Positions 40,849-49,975 of a stretch of DNA of 64,000 bases are shown here, in pieces. The stretch is taken from NCBI GenBank assembly GCA_963597395.1, contig CAVBPX010000003.1, positions 5,270 through 69,269 on the forward strand. The letters are read 5' to 3'. The notes beneath the pieces are model-generated. The model did no database searches. It worked only from the letters and a program-made list of their open reading frames with translations, and was not told where the DNA came from. The stretch comes from Hallerella sp963597395. GTDB lineage: Bacteria; Fibrobacterota; Fibrobacteria; Fibrobacterales; Fibrobacteraceae. A program made the translations under genes and the position numbers. Position 1 is the stretch's first letter. Every line of letters begins with the position of its first letter.

Positions 40849-42554
40849 TGCGGATTCCGAAAAACAAGGCTCAACGGGCTGCCGTCTGCTTTTTGGCGCT
40901 TCTCGCATGCGCCTTTGTTGTGATGGCCGCCTTTTACGCCTATGGAAAGTTTGGTCCCAAAAAAGTTTTGACGGCCGATGTGCCGTTCGGGCTCCCGGCT
41001 GGGACGGAAATTGCCGTGGGCGACACTCCGGATACGCTTGCGGGCCTCGGAGCCTTGCCCGGACTGACCGTGCAGGAGCTTCACCGTGCGGGCGACCTTG
41101 AACGGAACGGTCGCTTTATGGATGCCGCGGAAATTTACGAGGCCATTTCGTTGCAACATCCCGACGTGTTTCTCGCGGAGTGGGGCGTCGTTCGGACTCT
41201 TTTTCTTGCGGATTCCATCGCCCCGGTCTGGACCTCCCTGTTTGATTCGCGGATGCGGAACATCAAGTCCCGCTACCCGGAGTCCTCCGTCTCGTTTCTC
41301 TCGGATGCGATGTTTGCCGCCAAGGCGCAAAGCTTTGGACCGGCCCTTGAACTTTCCCGGATTTCGACGGAAAAGGCTCCGGCGTTTGCCTATGCGCGGC
41401 TCTTTTACGCCGAAATGCTTTATCGTGCGGGGCGTCTTTCCGAAGGCAAGTCTGAGGTCAAGGTTGCCATTTCGCTTTCGCGCGGAACGGATGCGGACGC
41501 CTACGAGCTTCTTTCCCGAATTTTTCACGACGAAGGGGACCTCGACAGCTGCGAACGCGTCATCGACTTTGCCGTTTCCAAGTTTCCCGTCCATCCGAAG
41601 TTACTTTGTATGCAAGGACTTTTGCTCGAATACAAGGGACTCTTTGACGATGCTGAAAACGTTTACCGCCGGATTCTCGCCATCCGCCCGGACTTTTCAG
41701 GTGCGACGGAGGCACTGCTTTCGCTCGGACAAAAAGCGCCGCCCGGTAAGACGGCGGGGCGGCTCTCTCCCAAGGATCAGGCGCAGGTCGCGTGCAACAT
41801 CCTCGAACCTCTGGTTTCGCGCTACCCCGACAATTTACCGCTTCGCGAGGCGCTCGGAATTGCCTACCTGAAGGGCAGGGAGTTTAACCTGGCAAAGGCC
41901 CAGTTCGCCGAAATCCAGAACCGCGACCCGGAATATCCCGAAATTCGAAAGCGTCTGCAGGAAGCCTCCTCGCTTCCGTCCGAACGCGAGGTCAAAAAGA
42001 ACATCCTCGCCGACAATCTGAACCGCGCAATCGACAGCATGCGGACGCTCCCCGTGCAGGGGCACTCCTTTGAATCGAGCCTCGGCCATTATCTTGTGCG
42101 CTACGGCGCGACGGAAAAGGAATTCTTTACAAAGTATTCCGCGTCAAACTTTCAAAAGCTCAAAAACAACGCGTGGCAGGAAAGCTTTTTTGACGCTCCC
42201 TATTTTCACCGCTACACGGCCCTTTTCGACAAAAAGGGACGCTTTTACGGCGTGCACGTGGTGGTGACGGACTCGAACGTCGTCGCAAACAAAACGGCGA
42301 CAAACACGCCCGAAATTTACACGATGCTCCTCCAGCTGAATTCGAGACTTTCCGGGCTCGGAACGGAAACGGGCGAAACGGATTGCGAAGGAACGGTCAT
42401 CTCGGGCGCCACGTGGGAAACCCGCGACAACTTTGAAATGCTCGCCCGCGTGGTCGGAAAACCCGCCGAAATTCGGATGATTCGCCTCGACAAGTCGAAA
42501 ATTCCCGCCGGAATGCGACTTTGCGACTATACCAAGTACCTTTTCCTGTATTGA
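40848..42554 (+). CDS. Membrane-anchored TPR protein
   Basis: The protein has 568 residues. The N-terminal membrane helix (residues 9-32) leaves the rest outside the cytoplasm. TPR-like helices cover residues 80-390 (LERNGRFMDAAEIYEAIS, LQHPDVFLAEWGV, LGIAYLKGREFNLAKAQF). The C-terminal 150 residues are a separate domain without a recognised family. It starts in the stop codon of the sigma gene, so expression is coupled, and is followed 16 nt later by a TPR lipoprotein. Confidence 0.75.
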   Translation: MRIPKNKAQRAAVCFLALLACAFVVMAAFYAYGKFGPKKVLTADVPFGLPAGTEIAVGDTPDTLAGLGALPGLTVQELHRAGDLERNGRFMDAAEIYEAISLQHPDVFLAEWGVVRTLFLADSIAPVWTSLFDSRMRNIKSRYPESSVSFLSDAMFAAKAQSFGPALELSRISTEKAPAFAYARLFYAEMLYRAGRLSEGKSEVKVAISLSRGTDADAYELLSRIFHDEGDLDSCERVIDFAVSKFPVHPKLLCMQGLLLEYKGLFDDAENVYRRILAIRPDFSGATEALLSLGQKAPPGKTAGRLSPKDQAQVACNILEPLVSRYPDNLPLREALGIAYLKGREFNLAKAQFAEIQNRDPEYPEIRKRLQEASSLPSEREVKKNILADNLNRAIDSMRTLPVQGHSFESSLGHYLVRYGATEKEFFTKYSASNFQKLKNNAWQESFFDAPYFHRYTALFDKKGRFYGVHVVVTDSNVVANKTATNTPEIYTMLLQLNSRLSGLGTETGETDCEGTVISGATWETRDNFEMLARVVGKPAEIRMIRLDKSKIPAGMRLCDYTKYLFLY

Positions 42555-42570
42555 TTTGTACTTTACCCGT

Positions 42571-44493
42571 ATGCGCATCCGACCGGTCCTTTTCGTTTTT
42601 CTCTTGAGCTTTTTCGGAATTTTTTTCGAAGGATGCACTTGCTGCGCCTATTTGAACCACATCTTCAATGCGGACAGAAATTACGAGGACGCCGTAAAGC
42701 TCGAAAGCGCGAGCGCCGATTCCATCCCGGCGGATTCCGAGGTCGTCGCCACGGGAGAGGCCGCCAAAAAATACGACAAGGTCATCGAAAAGGGTTCCCG
42801 TGTGCTGGAGCGTTTTCCGGACAATGACCACCAAACGGCCCGCGCCGTATTCTTGATTGGGGAATCCTTCCGTCACAAGGGAGAATGGGCCAAGGCCGTC
42901 GCCAAGTACGACGAGTTCGAACGGTATTTTTCCGACCACGATTCCATGCCCAAAGTGGAATACGAACGCGCCTACTGCCTTTACAAGAACGGCGAATATG
43001 ACGTGAGCCGCTTTGCGCTCCAGTCCATTCTCGATGCGGGGCACGAACATCCCTTTTATAGCGACGGACTGAATCTGCTTTCCCTTTTGGAAGAGAAGGG
43101 CGATTTTACGGAACAGGCGATTGCCGCTCTCGAAAAAATGCTTGCCGATACGAACGGGACGCCCTACATGCGCGGCCGTGCTCATCTCCGGCTCGCTTCG
43201 CTCTATTTTCAGATGGAAAACTTTGTGAAGGCCCGGGAGCATTATCTTGCCAAGGAAATTGCGGAACTTCCGCCGCGCGACCGGTATTCGGCGGCCCTTC
43301 ACGCCGCGGAATGTCTCGCCTCGACCGAGGCCTTTGCCGAAGCCGCGGACGAATACGATTTGATGATCCGCAACAAGGAATACGAGGCGCATCTGCCCGA
43401 CCTTTACGTGCGGCGCGGAGAACTTTTGCTCCAAGCGAACAACTGGACCGAGGGCGAAAAGCTTCTTCATTTTGTGACCGACGAATACAAAAAGTCGGAA
43501 TACGCTTCGCGTGGATTCTTTGACCTCGGGGATTTTTACCAGACCGAAAAACGCGAATACGAACCGGCCCTCGCCTACTACGATTCGAGCTTTCTCGCGC
43601 GTCCCGGATCGAGCTGGGGCAAAAACGCGCGCGAACGCCGGGACGCCCTCAAGCGGCTCCTCGCCCTCCGCGCAAGCGATTCGCTTGCCGACACGACGGA
43701 ACAGGCCAAAAAGCAGTTCTTCGACACGGAATTCCAGATTGCGGAATTGTTCCTTTTTAAGCTCTCGGAACTGGACAGCTCGCTCGTGCGGCTCGACAAA
43801 ATCATCGAAGGCTCGCCCGATACGGCCGTTGTCATGCGCGCCACCTATGCGCGGGCGTTTATCTATGACGAGTTCAAGCAGGACCCGGACCGCGCCGAGG
43901 AACTTTACAAGGAAATCATCGCCAAGTATCCGCATTCGGAATACGCCAAGCAGGCGCAGGTAAACCTGGGCGCCAAAGTGACTGTCAAGACGCCCGAGGA
44001 CGAAGCTCACGAACTTTACCTCGAAGCCGAAAGCCTCTGGGTGGCCGCTAGGGAGGTTCCGCTCGACAGTATGAGTCTTGTGGACTCCGCCTACGCCAAG
44101 GCCCTCGCCGCATACGATTCGGTTTACCGCACCTTTCCGCTTACCACCGCGGGCATCCAGGCTCTGTATATGAAGGGAATCATCTGGGAAATGTCCCCGG
44201 ACACGAAGGACTCCGCCGCTTCCGCATTTAGAAAGCTCCGCAACGAATACAGGGAAACTCCCTGGGGAAAGGATGCGGAAAAAAGGCTCCAGACGCGGCT
44301 CTCCATTACGGACGAATCGCTCGCTCGCCTCCGCAAACGCGTCGAACAGAACGCCGCCTACGTCGATAAGCTCTCGGCCCAATATTACGAGGGCCTATCG
44401 GCCGCCGAAAACAAAAAGTCCGGCCCCGACATCAAAACCTCCGAAGACGAAGTCCTGGAAAATTCCTACAACAGCATGTACGACTTTGAATAG
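42571..44493 (+). CDS. TPR lipoprotein, BamD/YbgF-like repeats
   Basis: The protein has 640 residues from ATG 42571. A lipoprotein signal (FGIFFEGC, Cys near residue 20) is followed by many TPR motifs over the whole length, among them GEWAKAVAKYDEFERYF, DPDRAEELYKEIIAKYPHSEYAKQA (split as two helices) and a second half with YAKALAAYDSVYRTFP. The pattern of helices ending in FPDN/YPHSEYA recalls outer-membrane-assembly proteins such as BamD, but it is twice as long. It ends the sigma-TPR-TPR operon. Confidence 0.78.
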   Translation: MRIRPVLFVFLLSFFGIFFEGCTCCAYLNHIFNADRNYEDAVKLESASADSIPADSEVVATGEAAKKYDKVIEKGSRVLERFPDNDHQTARAVFLIGESFRHKGEWAKAVAKYDEFERYFSDHDSMPKVEYERAYCLYKNGEYDVSRFALQSILDAGHEHPFYSDGLNLLSLLEEKGDFTEQAIAALEKMLADTNGTPYMRGRAHLRLASLYFQMENFVKAREHYLAKEIAELPPRDRYSAALHAAECLASTEAFAEAADEYDLMIRNKEYEAHLPDLYVRRGELLLQANNWTEGEKLLHFVTDEYKKSEYASRGFFDLGDFYQTEKREYEPALAYYDSSFLARPGSSWGKNARERRDALKRLLALRASDSLADTTEQAKKQFFDTEFQIAELFLFKLSELDSSLVRLDKIIEGSPDTAVVMRATYARAFIYDEFKQDPDRAEELYKEIIAKYPHSEYAKQAQVNLGAKVTVKTPEDEAHELYLEAESLWVAAREVPLDSMSLVDSAYAKALAAYDSVYRTFPLTTAGIQALYMKGIIWEMSPDTKDSAASAFRKLRNEYRETPWGKDAEKRLQTRLSITDESLARLRKRVEQNAAYVDKLSAQYYEGLSAAENKKSGPDIKTSEDEVLENSYNSMYDFE

Positions 44494-44572
44494 GGGTGGG
44501 GCTTGTCCTTGCTCCGGTAAGTAAACGACCCACGCCCAAAAAGTTTTTGATGACGGGAAAAGTCCAATATAA

Positions 44573-44693
44573 GGTCACCTCTAAAAATTCAATTTTCAAA
44601 AATTTGGTTGCGACACTTTGCGCTGGCAGTCATTCCTGTCTTCGCTTGGTCTCACTCAAATTTTCTTTACCAAAGCAATTTTTAGAGGTGACC
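44573..44693. mobile_element. MITE-like element, copy B (121 bp)
   Basis: Perfect terminal inverted repeats GGTCACCTCTAAAAATT / AATTTTTAGAGGTGACC bound the element. Its first 36 interior-left bases and last 40 bases match copy A. A perfect 4-bp duplication ATAA flanks it (44569-44572 and 44694-44697), which supports transposition. No coding capacity. Confidence 0.85.
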
Positions 44694-44983
44694 ATAAAAA
44701 GATTTTCCGCGCTTCGATTCGGTAAAATCCTTTTTGAAGCTTCCGAGAAAAGTTAAACGCTCTTGAAACCGCATAAAATAAGGCTTTTTTCGACTGGTAT
44801 GCCGAAAAATGGCAAATGTTTTCTACCCAATATGCCGAAAATCGCCAAATGTTCGACTTTTGCCTGCATAATGCGCAAAGTTCCGCACACAAAACAGCAA
44901 CAATGCGCAGGGTAGCAGAGAAATTTTGCAAAAAATGCCACAAAATGAGCCAAAAGCCCGTTTTCGGGATATATTTCTAAAAG
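44694..44983. other. Upstream region of the fusion helicase gene
   Basis: 290 bp without a gene. It holds an imperfect 24-bp direct repeat (44798-44821 and 44831-44854) and a TATATT -10-like box at 44971-44976, only 7 nt before the ATG. No Shine-Dalgarno sequence is visible, so a leaderless or very short-leader message is possible. Confidence 0.45.
44798..44854. repeat. Direct repeat pair, 33-bp period
   Basis: TATGCCGAAAAATGGCAAAT and TATGCCGAAAATCGCCAAAT (each continuing GTT) start 33 bp apart, three helical turns, upstream of the fusion helicase gene. Confidence 0.65.
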
Positions 44984-47900
44984 ATGCGGAATTTGGCCGA
45001 TTTTTTGTTTTTTGACCTGGAGTATAATCCCGAAACGGGCAAGGTTCGGGAATATGGTTTTGTCCTGGGCGAAGAAAAGGTCCGGGCGCGGGATCCGGCA
45101 AGGCTCGAAGACGCGGCTGCCCGGGCGCCCTATATTGTCGGGCACAACATTTTGCGGCATGACGCCCCTATCCTCCGGGAATATTTTTCCATCGATTTTC
45201 CGAACGTCAAGGTTCTCGACACGCTCATGCTCTCCTCGCTCTTCTTTCCGCGAAAGCCTTACCATAGGCTGCGCAAGGAATATTTGCGGGACGACGGTTC
45301 GCCTTCGGACCCGCTCGCGGATGCGGAACTTTGTCGGCAGGTCCTTTTGGATTGTCTCGAAAAATGGAAAACGTTCCCCTGGGAACTTCGGTATCTGCTG
45401 TTTCAGTTTTTGAGGGACGAACCCGGATTTGCGCCGTTCTTTTTGCTCGTTGAAACGCCCGGTGCAGAAGATCTTCGCGCGAAGGTTCCGAAAATTCGGG
45501 AGTGGTTTCTTGAACGGTATCAGAACGTCATATGCCTGCGGCAGGATTTTCAAAACGAATGGGTGGCGTATCGCGCCGAATGGTGCTTTCTGCTGACGCT
45601 CTTTTACGAGGACGGTCCGAGCGATTTTGTGCCCTACTGGGTTCGGTATCAGTATCCGCATCTCGAAAGCATTTTGCATCGGCGGAGGCTCGTCCCGTGC
45701 GGCGACGCTCGTTGCCCGTATTGTTCTACGGAGCTGAATTCCGAAAAGAAACTTCAAAAATGGTTCGGGTTTCCGAAATTCCGTTCGTTTGACGAAAAGG
45801 AAAAGGTGCCGCTCCAAAAACAGGTGGTTGAGGCCGCGCTTTGCGGAAAGTCCCTGCTCGCCGTGTTTCCGACGGGCGGCGGAAAGTCGATGGCGTTCCA
45901 GCTTCCCGCGTTTATTGCCGGGAGCCAGGTCGGGGCCTTGACAGTCGTCATTACGCCCATTGTCTCGCTGATGAAGGACCAGGTGGACGTCCTCGAAAAA
46001 AGGCGCCAGATTGGGGAGGCCGCCTATCTCAATTCGATGCTCTCGCCGGCAGAGCGGAAGGACGTCATCGAAAAAGTGCGGAACGGCGAAAAGAGCCTGC
46101 TTTACATTTCGCCGGAATCGCTGCGGTCCAATACGATTTTTTCGCTTTTAAAACATCGGAGGCTTTCGCGCGTTGTGATTGACGAGGCGCACTGTTTTAG
46201 CAGCTGGGGGCACGATTTTCGGGTGGATTACCTGTACCTTGCGGATTTTTTGAAGGACCTCGCCCGTGAAAAGAATCTGGAGTCCACGATTCCGGTCAGC
46301 TGCTTTACGGCGACGGCCAAACAGTCCGTGATTGCGGACATTTGCGGCTACTTCAAGGAACGCCTGGGGCTTGAACTCGAATGTTTTGTGAGCACGGCCA
46401 AGCGCACGAATTTATCGTACAAGGTTGTCGAGGCGTCGGACTCTCCCAAGGAACGGCGAAACCTTTTGGCAAAAGTTTTGCGCGACTATCCGGGCCCGCG
46501 GATTGTGTATGCGGCAAAGGTCAAGACGACGGAGACGCTCGCCGAGGATTTGCGGGCCCGCGGATTTTCGAGCGCAAGCTATAACGGGAAGATGGAAGTG
46601 GAGCGGAAAATGGAAAGCCAGGACCGCTTTCAGTCCGGGGAAGTCGATACGATGGTCGCGACGACCGCTTTCGGGATGGGCGTTGACAAGGACGATGTTC
46701 GGCTCGTGGCGCATTACGAAATTTCGAGTACGCTCGAAAACTATGTGCAGGAAGCGGGCCGCGCGGGGCGTGACGTGCATATGCGTGCGGATTGCGTCGC
46801 GCTTTACAATCCCAAGGATCTGGACACGAATTTTCAGATTTTGCAACGGTCAAAACTTTCGGCGCAGGAAATTTCCGCGGTGTGGCGAGTCCTCAAAAAG
46901 AAGGCGGGAAACCGCGACCGTTTGATTATGTCGGCCATTGAAATAGGCGATGCGTGCGGATGGACCGAAAAGGAAGAGAGTTCTCAGGAGATTGCGACCA
47001 AGGTAAAGCTTGCCGTCCTCGTTCTCGAAGAACAGGGATTTTTGGTGCGCAAACGAAACAGAACCCAAATGTACGGATCCTCAATTTCCGTGGAGTCCGT
47101 GGAACAGGCGCGAAATATGATTGGCTCGGAAAAGGTCGATATTCCGGGCTCGGACGAGAACGCGGCCTTTCGAATCATCCGGCACATAATCAGCAAGCGC
47201 TGGACAGGTTCTCCCGAATGCGCGCTGGACGAGATTTCTCTTGACCTGGGGCTTGAACGCGAAAAGGCGAATGCCGGGCTGCGTCTTTTGCGCGCCTTGC
47301 AGCTTTTGAAAGAAGACAACGACTGGAGCGCGCGTTTGCAGCGAAAGGGACACGATTCTCCGCGCTCCATTTTGAATGCCGCCAAAAATCTCCAGTCCGA
47401 GCTGCTTTCCCTTTGCGAAGAAAAAAACGTGGGCGACCGCTTTGTTTTAAACGTCACCAAGCTCAATTCAAACTTGAACATGCGCTCAGAAAACATCGGA
47501 GCGTCCTCTTCGCGAAAGAACCTGTTCATCTTTCGGGGAATTTTGCGCTACTGGGCGCACGAAAGCGTCGCGGAAATTCACCTTGTCGAAGCGGGCCGCC
47601 AAATTTACCAGGTGGAACTTCTGAAACCGCAAACGGAAATCCGCGAAAATCTTGAAAGGCGGTGGACGCTTTTTGAAAAGGCGCTCGAGACGCTGCTCGA
47701 ACTCCAAAAGGAAAATTCGGAACACGGGAAAAATCTCGTCTGGTTTTCGCTCTCCGGGCTGCTCCGAAAAATGTACGGTCAAAAGGCCGTGGAGCGTCTC
47801 GAAATGCAAAAACAGCTGGAATATGCGCTTCTCTTTTTGCATCTTATCGGGGCGATTGCGCTCGAACACGGTCTTGTCGTTTTTTATACGGGCCTCGTAC

Positions 47901-49951
47901 TGGAACTTTCCCGGGACGCGCGGCAAAGAATCTTTACCTCCAAGGATTTCGAAAAGCTCGAAAATCACTACCGGAACAAGGCGGAATCGATTCACATCGT
48001 CGGGGAATATGCCCGTCTGATGCTTTCCGACCCGAAAAAGGCCCAGGAACTTTTGGACGATTACTTTGTGTTGAACCCGGAAGATTTTCGCCTCCGCTAT
48101 ATGCAAGGAAATTCAAGTACGGAGGCCGTTTCGGATGCGCTTCGTCAAAAGATCGAAAACGTAAACGATGAGCAGCGAAAGGTCATCCGCTGCCGCAAAA
48201 AGCATATTCTCGTCGGCGCGGGGCCGGGTTCCGGTAAAACGCACATGCTCGTTCACAAGATAGCTTCGCTCCTTTGGATGGAAGAGGCGAAGCCCGATTC
48301 CATTTTGTGCCTCACCTATACGCGGGCGGCCTGCCGCGAACTGAAAAAACGCCTTTTTCTTTTGGCGGGGACGCTTGCACAGGGCGTCACCGTTACCACG
48401 TTTCACGCGCTTTCGTTTTCCATTTTGGGAGTTCAGGGAAACAAAAATGCGTTAAAGGAAAATGCGGACAAGGTCGTTGAACGGGCCGCCGAGCTTTTGG
48501 AATCCGGCGAGGATGTAGGCGTGGGAGCGCCTTCCGTGATTCTGGTCGACGAGTTTCAGGACCTTTCGGCGGGGGAGTATCGTCTGCTTCGCGCGCTTTA
48601 CGATTTGGGCGAAAAGGAACCGCGCGTGATTGCCGTTGGCGACGATGACCAGAGCATTTTCGGCTTTCGGGGAAGTTCGGCGGAGTATTTTCAAAAGTTC
48701 GAAGACGAGTTTCCGAATACGGAAAAGTTCGTGCTGTCGTTAAACTACCGCTCGCTTCCCGGGATTGTTCGCGCAAATGAAAAACTGCTCGGGCTCATGA
48801 GCGGCCGCGTCAAGGAAGGGTTCAGGGAAAGGGCCTTTCAAAGCGGACAAGCGGAACTTTCTTTTTATGAAGAAAAGGATGCGGCCCGGTCGGCGTTTAT
48901 GGCGGGCGAAATGTTCTCCCGAAAAGTTATTGAAAATCCCGGCGAAACATTTTGCGTCTTGACGCGCACCAATGCGGAAGCATTCCTCGCCGCGGCCAAG
49001 TTCGAGGAAAACGGAATTTCGTACAAATTATTGAAGGACCGGGACAAGGAAAAATGCCCGGTCGAAAACACGCGCGAAGTTCTGGGCTTTCGAAAAAAAC
49101 TCTTGGACAATCCGCGGGCGGGAAGGTTCCCGTGGACGTCGGCGGAGTTCCGCTCCTTGGCGGCCTCCTACAAAAAGGAGCATAACGGTGAAAGTTCCTT
49201 TGAACTTTTGGATGCGCTTGTCAAGGATTTTCTTGATGCGGAAACGGCTCTTGGCACGGACGAAATCACGCTCGGAAATTTTTGCGAGTATCTGGACGAT
49301 GTTTCTTACGGGGATTTTTCGGCGGAAGGTTCTGGGAACGTTTTTGCCGGAACGATGCACAGTGCAAAGGGAATGGAATGGGACCATGTGATTCTTGCGC
49401 TTGGGACCTGGCACGTGCAACAAAGCGACCCGAAAAAGACGGAAGAAAATTACCGGCTGCTTTATGTCGCCGCGACCCGCGCCAAAAAGTCCCTTGCGAT
49501 CGTCGGAAATGCGGAAACGCTTCCCGCGGAGTGGCTGGGCCACTTTAAAAAATGTGCGCCTTTAAAACAGATAGGGATGCCGCATGTTCTGCACTTTGAA
49601 ACGGGCCTCGGAGATTTGAATCTTGGGCATTACCTGGAAAGAAAAGGCGATGCATGGCAAAACCTTTACGTGCAAAAAGGGCAGAAGATGCTCGAAACCG
49701 TTCCGCTCGGGACTTCCCTTTCCGTAAACCGGAATGCGTCCGGCAACTGTTCCGTCCAAAACGGCGGAGCCTATTGGGGATGGTTCTCCAGGGATTTTTC
49801 GAAAAAACAGGTTTTGAGTCTTTCCCAAACCGGCCTTGTTCCGCGGCGTGCGCTGCTTTCGCAGGTCGTTCGCTGGCGTTCCGATGACGGCCGGGAAGCC
49901 TGGGTGCCGCTTTTCCGGATTGAATTTAAAAACGGGACGAGTTCGCCTTAG
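44984..49951 (+). CDS. Exonuclease-RecQ-UvrD fusion helicase
   Basis: The protein has 1655 residues in three parts. Residues 1-130 look like a DnaQ-type 3'-5' exonuclease (FFDLEYN with Asp11/Glu13; HNILRHDAPIL; ADAEL as Exo III). A CxxxxCxxC cluster sits at 239-247. Residues 280-680 are a RecQ superfamily II helicase (FPTGGGKS near 295, DEAHCF at 400-405, TTAFGMGVDK, QEAGRAGRD). Residues 1050-1530 are a UvrD/Rep superfamily I helicase (GAGPGSGKT at 1078-1086, VDEFQDL at 1188-1194, GDDDQSIFGFRGS near 1218, MHSAKGMEWDHV near 1456, YVAATRAKK near 1487). All key ATPase motifs are intact. The MITE and repeats lie upstream. Confidence 0.9.
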   Translation: MRNLADFLFFDLEYNPETGKVREYGFVLGEEKVRARDPARLEDAAARAPYIVGHNILRHDAPILREYFSIDFPNVKVLDTLMLSSLFFPRKPYHRLRKEYLRDDGSPSDPLADAELCRQVLLDCLEKWKTFPWELRYLLFQFLRDEPGFAPFFLLVETPGAEDLRAKVPKIREWFLERYQNVICLRQDFQNEWVAYRAEWCFLLTLFYEDGPSDFVPYWVRYQYPHLESILHRRRLVPCGDARCPYCSTELNSEKKLQKWFGFPKFRSFDEKEKVPLQKQVVEAALCGKSLLAVFPTGGGKSMAFQLPAFIAGSQVGALTVVITPIVSLMKDQVDVLEKRRQIGEAAYLNSMLSPAERKDVIEKVRNGEKSLLYISPESLRSNTIFSLLKHRRLSRVVIDEAHCFSSWGHDFRVDYLYLADFLKDLAREKNLESTIPVSCFTATAKQSVIADICGYFKERLGLELECFVSTAKRTNLSYKVVEASDSPKERRNLLAKVLRDYPGPRIVYAAKVKTTETLAEDLRARGFSSASYNGKMEVERKMESQDRFQSGEVDTMVATTAFGMGVDKDDVRLVAHYEISSTLENYVQEAGRAGRDVHMRADCVALYNPKDLDTNFQILQRSKLSAQEISAVWRVLKKKAGNRDRLIMSAIEIGDACGWTEKEESSQEIATKVKLAVLVLEEQGFLVRKRNRTQMYGSSISVESVEQARNMIGSEKVDIPGSDENAAFRIIRHIISKRWTGSPECALDEISLDLGLEREKANAGLRLLRALQLLKEDNDWSARLQRKGHDSPRSILNAAKNLQSELLSLCEEKNVGDRFVLNVTKLNSNLNMRSENIGASSSRKNLFIFRGILRYWAHESVAEIHLVEAGRQIYQVELLKPQTEIRENLERRWTLFEKALETLLELQKENSEHGKNLVWFSLSGLLRKMYGQKAVERLEMQKQLEYALLFLHLIGAIALEHGLVVFYTGLVLELSRDARQRIFTSKDFEKLENHYRNKAESIHIVGEYARLMLSDPKKAQELLDDYFVLNPEDFRLRYMQGNSSTEAVSDALRQKIENVNDEQRKVIRCRKKHILVGAGPGSGKTHMLVHKIASLLWMEEAKPDSILCLTYTRAACRELKKRLFLLAGTLAQGVTVTTFHALSFSILGVQGNKNALKENADKVVERAAELLESGEDVGVGAPSVILVDEFQDLSAGEYRLLRALYDLGEKEPRVIAVGDDDQSIFGFRGSSAEYFQKFEDEFPNTEKFVLSLNYRSLPGIVRANEKLLGLMSGRVKEGFRERAFQSGQAELSFYEEKDAARSAFMAGEMFSRKVIENPGETFCVLTRTNAEAFLAAAKFEENGISYKLLKDRDKEKCPVENTREVLGFRKKLLDNPRAGRFPWTSAEFRSLAASYKKEHNGESSFELLDALVKDFLDAETALGTDEITLGNFCEYLDDVSYGDFSAEGSGNVFAGTMHSAKGMEWDHVILALGTWHVQQSDPKKTEENYRLLYVAATRAKKSLAIVGNAETLPAEWLGHFKKCAPLKQIGMPHVLHFETGLGDLNLGHYLERKGDAWQNLYVQKGQKMLETVPLGTSLSVNRNASGNCSVQNGGAYWGWFSRDFSKKQVLSLSQTGLVPRRALLSQVVRWRSDDGREAWVPLFRIEFKNGTSSP

Positions 49952-49975
49952 GTGAATTTGTTAGATTTTCAGTGT

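Noticed and set aside
42397..44382. 661-codon open frame on the minus strand inside the TPR lipoprotein gene
   Set aside because: Lies antisense to a well-supported TPR gene and has no recognisable domain.
44694..44983. LexA-type operator in front of the fusion helicase
   Set aside because: No TGCNC-N4-GTGCA or similar palindrome was seen in this stretch.
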